DNA from: Corynebacterium jeikeium
Lineage (GTDB): Bacteria > Actinomycetota > Actinomycetes > Mycobacteriales > Mycobacteriaceae
Direction: 5' to 3'
Assembly: GCF_028609885.1 (NCBI RefSeq)
Contig: NZ_CP063195.1
Span: 930,001-994,000 of the forward strand
DNA length: 64,000 nucleotides
A program made the translations under genes and the position numbers. The notes below the pieces were generated by a model, which saw only the letters and a list, made by a program, of their open reading frames with translations, was not told the origin of the DNA and made no database searches. Shown here piece after piece: positions 59,717 through 64,000 of this stretch (position 1 is its first letter; the number at the start of each line of letters is the position of its first letter).

Positions 59717-61063
59717 TTAGGCGCCCAGCATTGCCTGGCCACACACGCGAACAACGTTGCCGGTGACAGCCTGGGAAGCCGGAGCGGCGAAGTAGGCGAT
59801 GGTCTCGGCGACGTCCACGGTCTCGCCACCCTGCTGCAGGGAGGACAGCAGACGGCCACCGACGCGGGTGCCGAACGGGATGGCGGCGGTCATCTGGGTC
59901 TCGATGAAGCCCGGAGCCACAGCGTTGACGGTGATGCCACGGTCAGCCAGCTTCTCGGAGAAGGAATCCACGAAGCCGATCACACCGGCCTTGGTAGCGC
60001 CGTAGTTGGTCTGGCCACGGTTACCGGCGATACCGGCGATGGAAGCCACGCCGATAACGCGACCGTTGTCGGCCAGGCCGCCGTTATCCAGCAGCTTCTC
60101 GGTGATGCGCACCGGTGCAGCCAGGTTGACGGCGATGACGGAATCCCAACGGCCCTCGTCCATGTTGGCCAGCAGCTTATCGCGGGTAATACCAGCGTTG
60201 TGGACGATGATGTCGATCGGGCCGCCGTGGCGAGCCTCTGCGTGCTCCTTCAGCTTCTCCGCGGCGTCGGCAGCGGTGACGTCCAGCGGCAGGGCAGTGC
60301 CGCCAACCTTGTTGGCGGTCTCTGCCAGGCCCTCGCCAGCCTGCGGAACATCCACGCAGATGACCTTCGCACCGTCGCGAGCCAGCACCTCTGCGATGGT
60401 GGCGCCAATGCCGCGGGCAGCGCCGGTGACCACGGCGATCTTGCCCTCGGAAGGCTTGTCCCAGTTGGCCGGGGCGGTCGCGGACTGGGCGTCAACACGA
60501 ATAACCTGAGCGTCCACGAAGGCCGACTTGGCGGACAGGACGAAGCGCAGGGTGGACTCCAGGCCAGCGAGGTCGGCGGAAGCGTCCGGGGCGGTGTACA
60601 CCAGCTGGACGGTGGCGCCGCGCAGCAGCTCCTTACCGACGGAGCGGGTGAAGCCCTCCAGGGCACGCTGGGCGATGCGCTCGTCAGCGTTGTCGATCAG
60701 CTCCGGGGTGGTGCCGATGACCAGCAGGCGGGCGCAGGGCTGCAGCTGGCGCATGACCGGGTGGAAGAAGTCATACAGCTGACGGAGGTCTTCCGGCTTG
60801 GTGATGCCGGTGGCGTCAAAAACCAGACCGGCGTACTTGTTATCGCCAGCGGAAGTAGAGACCTTGTAGTCGTCGGCGAGCAGCTCCTCGATGCGGCCGA
60901 CCAGGCGACCGGAACCGCCCAGCAGAACACGGCCGTCCAGTGCGGGCTCGCCCTCCTTGTAACGACGCAGCTTCGTCGGTACCGGCAGGCCAGCCTGCTT
61001 GGAGATCTTCTTGCCGAGGTCCGAGTTGATGAACTTCAGGTATGCATCCTGGTTTTCAGGCAC
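59717..61063 (-). CDS. fabG4: long 3-oxoacyl-ACP/CoA reductase (FabG4 type)
   Basis: 448 aa. A non-catalytic N-terminal Rossmann-like domain of about 200 residues precedes a full SDR domain: [18 protein letters not shown] for cofactor, [10 protein letters not shown], and the catalytic set in [21 protein letters not shown] (Ser, Tyr and Lys; quoted in part). High-molecular-weight FabG enzymes of this kind prefer NADH and acyl-CoA. The GTG at 61063 has a GAGGAG ribosome site; the open frame further upstream runs through the promoter region. Operon with the hydratase. Confidence 0.93.
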   Translation of the reverse strand: MPENQDAYLKFINSDLGKKISKQAGLPVPTKLRRYKEGEPALDGRVLLGGSGRLVGRIEELLADDYKVSTSAGDNKYAGLVFDATGITKPEDLRQLYDFFHPVMRQLQPCARLLVIGTTPELIDNADERIAQRALEGFTRSVGKELLRGATVQLVYTAPDASADLAGLESTLRFVLSAKSAFVDAQVIRVDAQSATAPANWDKPSEGKIAVVTGAARGIGATIAEVLARDGAKVICVDVPQAGEGLAETANKVGGTALPLDVTAADAAEKLKEHAEARHGGPIDIIVHNAGITRDKLLANMDEGRWDSVIAVNLAAPVRITEKLLDNGGLADNGRVIGVASIAGIAGNRGQTNYGATKAGVIGFVDSFSEKLADRGITVNAVAPGFIETQMTAAIPFGTRVGGRLLSSLQQGGETVDVAETIAYFAAPASQAVTGNVVRVCGQAMLGA

Positions 61064-61190
61064 TAGCTTTAACTCCTCATATCTATAAATTGGCCACAGT
61101 GGGTGGCAAGTCGGCGCGAAATATACAAGTCTTGTTGGCGATACGCACACGCGCGTTGCCGAGACAATGTATGTTCTCATGTATAACCAT

Positions 61191-61212
61191 ACGGTGTGAT
61201 CGAGCACACCGT
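61191..61212. promoter_or_regulatory. palindromic operator candidate between fabG4 and fadA2
   Basis: ACGGTGTG and CACACCGT are perfect 8-base arms separated by six bases. It lies between divergent fatty-acid genes, next to a minus-strand TATACAT -10 candidate (about 61180-61186), so it could control both directions. Confidence 0.6.
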
Positions 61213-61263
61213 GTAGGAAAACGTTCTTTCAATTCACATTCTTCGATGGAGTGACACAAAAAT

Positions 61264-62580
61264 ATGACTAACGGAGCACCCCGCAAGGTCGCCATCCTCG
61301 GCGGCAACCGCATCCCGTTCGCCCGTTCCAACAAGGAGTACGCGAACGCGTCTAACCAAGACATGCTGACCGCCGCCATCGATGGCCTGGTCGCACGCTA
61401 CGGCCTGCAGGGCGAGGAGCTGGGCCAGGTCGTCGCCGGCGCCGTGCTGAAGCACTCCCGCGACTTCAACCTGACCCGCGAGACCGTCCTCGGCTCCGCA
61501 CTGTCCTCCACCACCCCGGCCTTCGACCTGCAGATGGCCTGCGGCACCGGCCTGGCTGCCCTGGTACAGGTTGCGGACGCAATCGCCCTGGGCCGCATCG
61601 AGTCCGGCATCGGCGGCGGCGTGGACACCACCTCCGACGCACCGCTGGCCGTCAACGATCAGCTGCGCAAGACTCTGATCAAGCTGAACAACGCGAAGAC
61701 CACTACCGACCGCCTGAAGCTGGTCGGCCAGATCCGCCCCTCCCAGCTGGCCCCGGAGCAGCCGAACAACGGTGAGCCCCGCACCGGGCTTTCCATGGGT
61801 GACCACGCGGCCATCACCGCCCGTGAGTTCGGCCTGACCCGCGAGGAGCAGGACCAGCTGGCAGCCGAGTCCCACCAGAAGCTGGCCAAGGCATACGACG
61901 AGGGCTTCTTCGAGGACCTCATCACCCCGTACCTGGGCGTGCAGCGCGATACCAACCTGCGCCCGGACTCCAACGTGGAGAAGCTGGCCAAGCTGAAGCC
62001 GGTCTTCGGCAAGAAGGATGCCGAGCAGCACGGCACCAAGGCCACCATGACCGCCGGTAACTCCACCCCGCTGACCGACGGTGCTTCCGCAGTCCTGATC
62101 TCCTCCGAGGAGTGGGCGGCAGAGCACAACATCCCGGTCAAGGCATACCTGGTGGATTCCGAGGTTGCCTCTGTGGACTTCATCAACGGCCGCGATGGCA
62201 TGACCCCGGACGGACTGCTGATGTCCCCGACCTACGCGGTTGCTCGCCTGCTGAAGCGCAACAACCTCACCCTGCAGGACTTCGACTTCTACGAGATCCA
62301 CGAGGCCTTCGCCTCCCAGACCTGCGCTACCCTCAAGGCTTGGGAGTCCGACGAGTACTGCCGCGAGCGCCTAGGCCTGGATGGCGCCCTGGGTGCCATC
62401 GACCGCGCGAAGCTGAACGTCAAGGGTTCCTCCCTGGCAGCCGGCCACCCGTTCGCCGCTACCGGCGGCCGCATCATCGCCACCGCAGCGAAGGTGCTGG
62501 AGGAAAACGGTGGCGGTCGCACCCTGGTTTCCATCTGCGCTGCAGGTGGTCAGGGCATCGTCGCCATCGTCGAGCGCTAA
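61264..62580 (+). CDS. fadA2: acetyl-CoA acetyltransferase/3-ketoacyl-CoA thiolase
   Basis: 438 aa, thiolase fold. The acyl-accepting Cys is in LQMACGTGLAALVQ (near residue 93), and the C-terminal catalytic groups are in AGHPFAATGGR and CAAGGQG. Divergent from the FabG/hydratase pair, as fadA2 is in M. tuberculosis. Together the three enzymes cover thiolysis, ketoreduction and hydration steps of fatty acyl-CoA chemistry, either beta-oxidation or its reverse. A GGAG lies 12 bases before ATG 61264. Confidence 0.95.
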   Translation: MTNGAPRKVAILGGNRIPFARSNKEYANASNQDMLTAAIDGLVARYGLQGEELGQVVAGAVLKHSRDFNLTRETVLGSALSSTTPAFDLQMACGTGLAALVQVADAIALGRIESGIGGGVDTTSDAPLAVNDQLRKTLIKLNNAKTTTDRLKLVGQIRPSQLAPEQPNNGEPRTGLSMGDHAAITAREFGLTREEQDQLAAESHQKLAKAYDEGFFEDLITPYLGVQRDTNLRPDSNVEKLAKLKPVFGKKDAEQHGTKATMTAGNSTPLTDGASAVLISSEEWAAEHNIPVKAYLVDSEVASVDFINGRDGMTPDGLLMSPTYAVARLLKRNNLTLQDFDFYEIHEAFASQTCATLKAWESDEYCRERLGLDGALGAIDRAKLNVKGSSLAAGHPFAATGGRIIATAAKVLEENGGGRTLVSICAAGGQGIVAIVER

Positions 62581-62583
62581 AGC

Positions 62584-62627
62584 GCCGCTAGCCGCTAGCT
62601 ACTAGTTAGCCGCTAGCTTCTAGCGGC
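62584..62627. repeat. GCCGCTAGC repeats and hairpin between convergent genes
   Basis: GCCGCTAGC occurs at 62584, 62591 and 62609. GCCGCTAG (62609-62616) and CTAGCGGC (62620-62627) make a perfect 8-base stem with a 3-base loop. It probably terminates fadA2 and perhaps the DUF4185 gene, although no T-run is present. Confidence 0.6.
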
Positions 62628-62650
62628 CAGCGGCTGCGCGCCGCCGGTTG

Positions 62651-63907
62651 CTAGAACACCTTCGCCAGATCGGTCTTGTACACCACCGCGTTGTAGCTGT
62701 GCCACGAGGTGGCCACCCAGTACAAGTTCCCATCGGTCTGATGCGGGTACATATAACCGCCGTAAATATCCGGCACCTGGGCCCTGGAGATCAGCGTTTT
62801 CGCGCTGCTCCAGGGTCCTTCTGGGCTATCGGCCTGGCGCAGCACCATTCCTTGAGTGGATTCGTAGAGTGCCAACCACTTGCCGAGGTGCTCGTTGTAC
62901 TGCACTGATAGCTCGGAAACTCGCCCGTCGAGCACCGGCTTTGCAGCGTCCATGCGGGAGGTCCAGCCACTGCCGTCCCAGTACTCCGCGGAGCTGAAGT
63001 TAGGGAATTCCGCCTCGCTAATGCGTGCCAAGCGCGCCTGGCCGGAGCGCCCCGACGGGGTGCCGTAGACGTACACGTAGTCGTCGTCGCCTGCAGCTGC
63101 GCCCTCTGGTGCCTTGGCGAAGGCGGTCATCTGGAAGTAGTCGTTGCCACGGCTGTGTGCTGGCAAGTCAGGCAGGCGGCTGTCCTTAGAAGCCACCGAG
63201 CTGGTGCGGTAGGAGTCCGGCACCACGGAGAACGTCTTTCCGCCGTCGGTGGACTTCGCCGTCGCGGCGTAGTTCGTGCGCCACTGTCCAGGCTTGCCCC
63301 AGTCGCGCACAGACATGAAGTCCACGTACTGCGCACCATTTACCTCGATGCCTGCGGTCGGGATGATTGTCTTCTCCACACCGTCGATCTTTAGAGATTC
63401 AGGTAGGAATTCTGCGGAGTTCGCCCCCGTGGCAGGGCCACCCATGTGGATGCCATTGGAGGGATCCATATCGTCGGTCTCGTACAGAGCATTGGAGTGC
63501 CAGCCGTTGTTGCCGGCACCGCAACGGAAGGAATCACCGAACGCCGCCAGCACGCGCCCATCGCCGGAATCCCACATAATGCCCAAGTCGGTGGAGCTCA
63601 GGCCCGTCTTGTCGGTGCGGTCGGGGCCGAAGCGGCCGGTGAGCATGTGCATCGCCTCGGTATTACCGGTGACTTTCGGCATGCCCTCCGGCTTGCCGGT
63701 CAGCCACTGTGGCTGTCCGAGGCTGCCTGCAAGCGAGCCGCTGCTGCTGGCGGCCAGCCCATCGCTGGTGGTGGGAGCGTACGTCCAGCATGGATCCGCC
63801 GCGGCGTGACCCGTGGACAGTGCGGTCACGGCAGTGGCGGTAGCCAGGATCGAACCTGCGGTCAGGGTAGCGGCGAGGGTGCGACGAGAGGCGGAAATCT
63901 TATGCAT
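62651..63907 (-). CDS. secreted DUF4185 protein
   Basis: 418 aa. A signal peptide (MHKISASRRTLAATLTAGSI onward, cleavage near AAA-DPC around residue 38) precedes a beta-propeller-like domain with repeated strand motifs such as DLGIMWDSGDGRVLAAFGDSF, STDGGKTF and DYVYVYGTPSGRSG, typical of DUF4185. It is exported and may act on or bind surface glycans; activity is unknown. The frame is open to the right edge, but ATG 63907 is the only start that gives a proper signal peptide. Confidence 0.85.
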   Translation of the reverse strand: MHKISASRRTLAATLTAGSILATATAVTALSTGHAAADPCWTYAPTTSDGLAASSSGSLAGSLGQPQWLTGKPEGMPKVTGNTEAMHMLTGRFGPDRTDKTGLSSTDLGIMWDSGDGRVLAAFGDSFRCGAGNNGWHSNALYETDDMDPSNGIHMGGPATGANSAEFLPESLKIDGVEKTIIPTAGIEVNGAQYVDFMSVRDWGKPGQWRTNYAATAKSTDGGKTFSVVPDSYRTSSVASKDSRLPDLPAHSRGNDYFQMTAFAKAPEGAAAGDDDYVYVYGTPSGRSGQARLARISEAEFPNFSSAEYWDGSGWTSRMDAAKPVLDGRVSELSVQYNEHLGKWLALYESTQGMVLRQADSPEGPWSSAKTLISRAQVPDIYGGYMYPHQTDGNLYWVATSWHSYNAVVYKTDLAKVF

Positions 63908-63955
63908 GCAAGTTATATTTGCATACGCTGTCCTGCGGCGCTTGTCGAGCTCCGC

Positions 63956-63961
63956 TATATT
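63956..63961 (+). promoter_or_regulatory. -10 box before the right-edge gene
   Basis: TATATT, seven bases before ATG 63969. Confidence 0.4.
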
Positions 63962-63968
63962 CTCGGCT

Positions 63969-64000
63969 ATGGCTAATTCCTCTCGCATTGCTTCCATCGC
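63969..64000 (+). CDS. 5' end of a gene cut by the right edge
   Basis: ATG at 63969 starts MANSSRIASI, and the frame stays open to the edge. It is divergent from the DUF4185 gene and has a TATATT box seven bases upstream, the same leaderless spacing seen across the window. Too short to identify. Confidence 0.45.
   Translation, partial: MANSSRIASI

Overview
The window is a 64 kb stretch of chromosome from an actinobacterium, almost certainly a Corynebacterium. The DNA is GC-rich. The trp-associated membrane gene lies between trpE and trpC, impA lies inside the his cluster, and an actinobacterial-type rpsA and polA are present. Many genes start 6-8 nt after a TAnnnT -10 box with no Shine-Dalgarno, which is the leaderless-mRNA habit of corynebacteria and mycobacteria. 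From memory, the order dnaE1 / treZ-treY-glgX / nadA-nadC / hisD...hisI-trpE-trpC-trpB-trpA-lgt-pyk / polA-rpsA parallels Mycobacterium tuberculosis Rv1547-Rv1630. Next comes a separate block (MaoC hydratase, long FabG, FadA thiolase) like Rv0241c-Rv0243. The species cannot be fixed from this window.

Layout. 1-4.1 kb: RarD-like permease, aldonolactone oxidase and a PLP barrel enzyme. 4.2-9.7 kb: dnaE1 and a second, unusual pyruvate kinase. 9.8-19.2 kb: treZ and an IMPACT protein (divergent), a small membrane protein and an S4 protein, then a minus-strand run glgX - BRCT protein - treY - relS that couples glycogen/trehalose metabolism to a small alarmone synthetase. 19.2-24.2 kb: a TetR regulator, a lipoprotein, a membrane protein, nadA-nadC and an unknown helical-repeat protein. 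24.3-40 kb: the his and trp genes (hisD-C-B, MFS, hisH, hisA, impA, hisF, hisI, trpE, trp membrane protein, trpC, trpB, trpA), then lgt and pyk. No trpF is present here, so HisA is probably the bifunctional PriA.

40-49 kb holds accessory metabolic genes. These are an M20 amidohydrolase paired with a GalT-like DUF4921 protein, a DUF222/HNH protein, a polar amino acid ABC importer, and a PepSY membrane protein with a periodic histidine array beside a TetR regulator. 49-53.3 kb is the least ordinary part: an N/Q-rich four-helix membrane protein, a three-repeat DUF349-like protein flanked by two copies of a ~95 bp repeat, a Cys-rich lipoprotein, two small membrane proteins, and a short-variable-loop tRNA with an apparent CAA anticodon. 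53.3-58.6 kb: polA, a DUF368 polyprenyl-phosphate transporter family gene, and rpsA with a long structured leader. 58.7-64 kb: the hydratase/FabG/FadA block around a palindromic operator candidate, a secreted DUF4185 protein, and the start of one more gene.

No rRNA, CRISPR array, insertion sequence, integrase or prophage genes were seen. Domain positions are approximate, from translation by eye. Family names are from memory; no database search was run.
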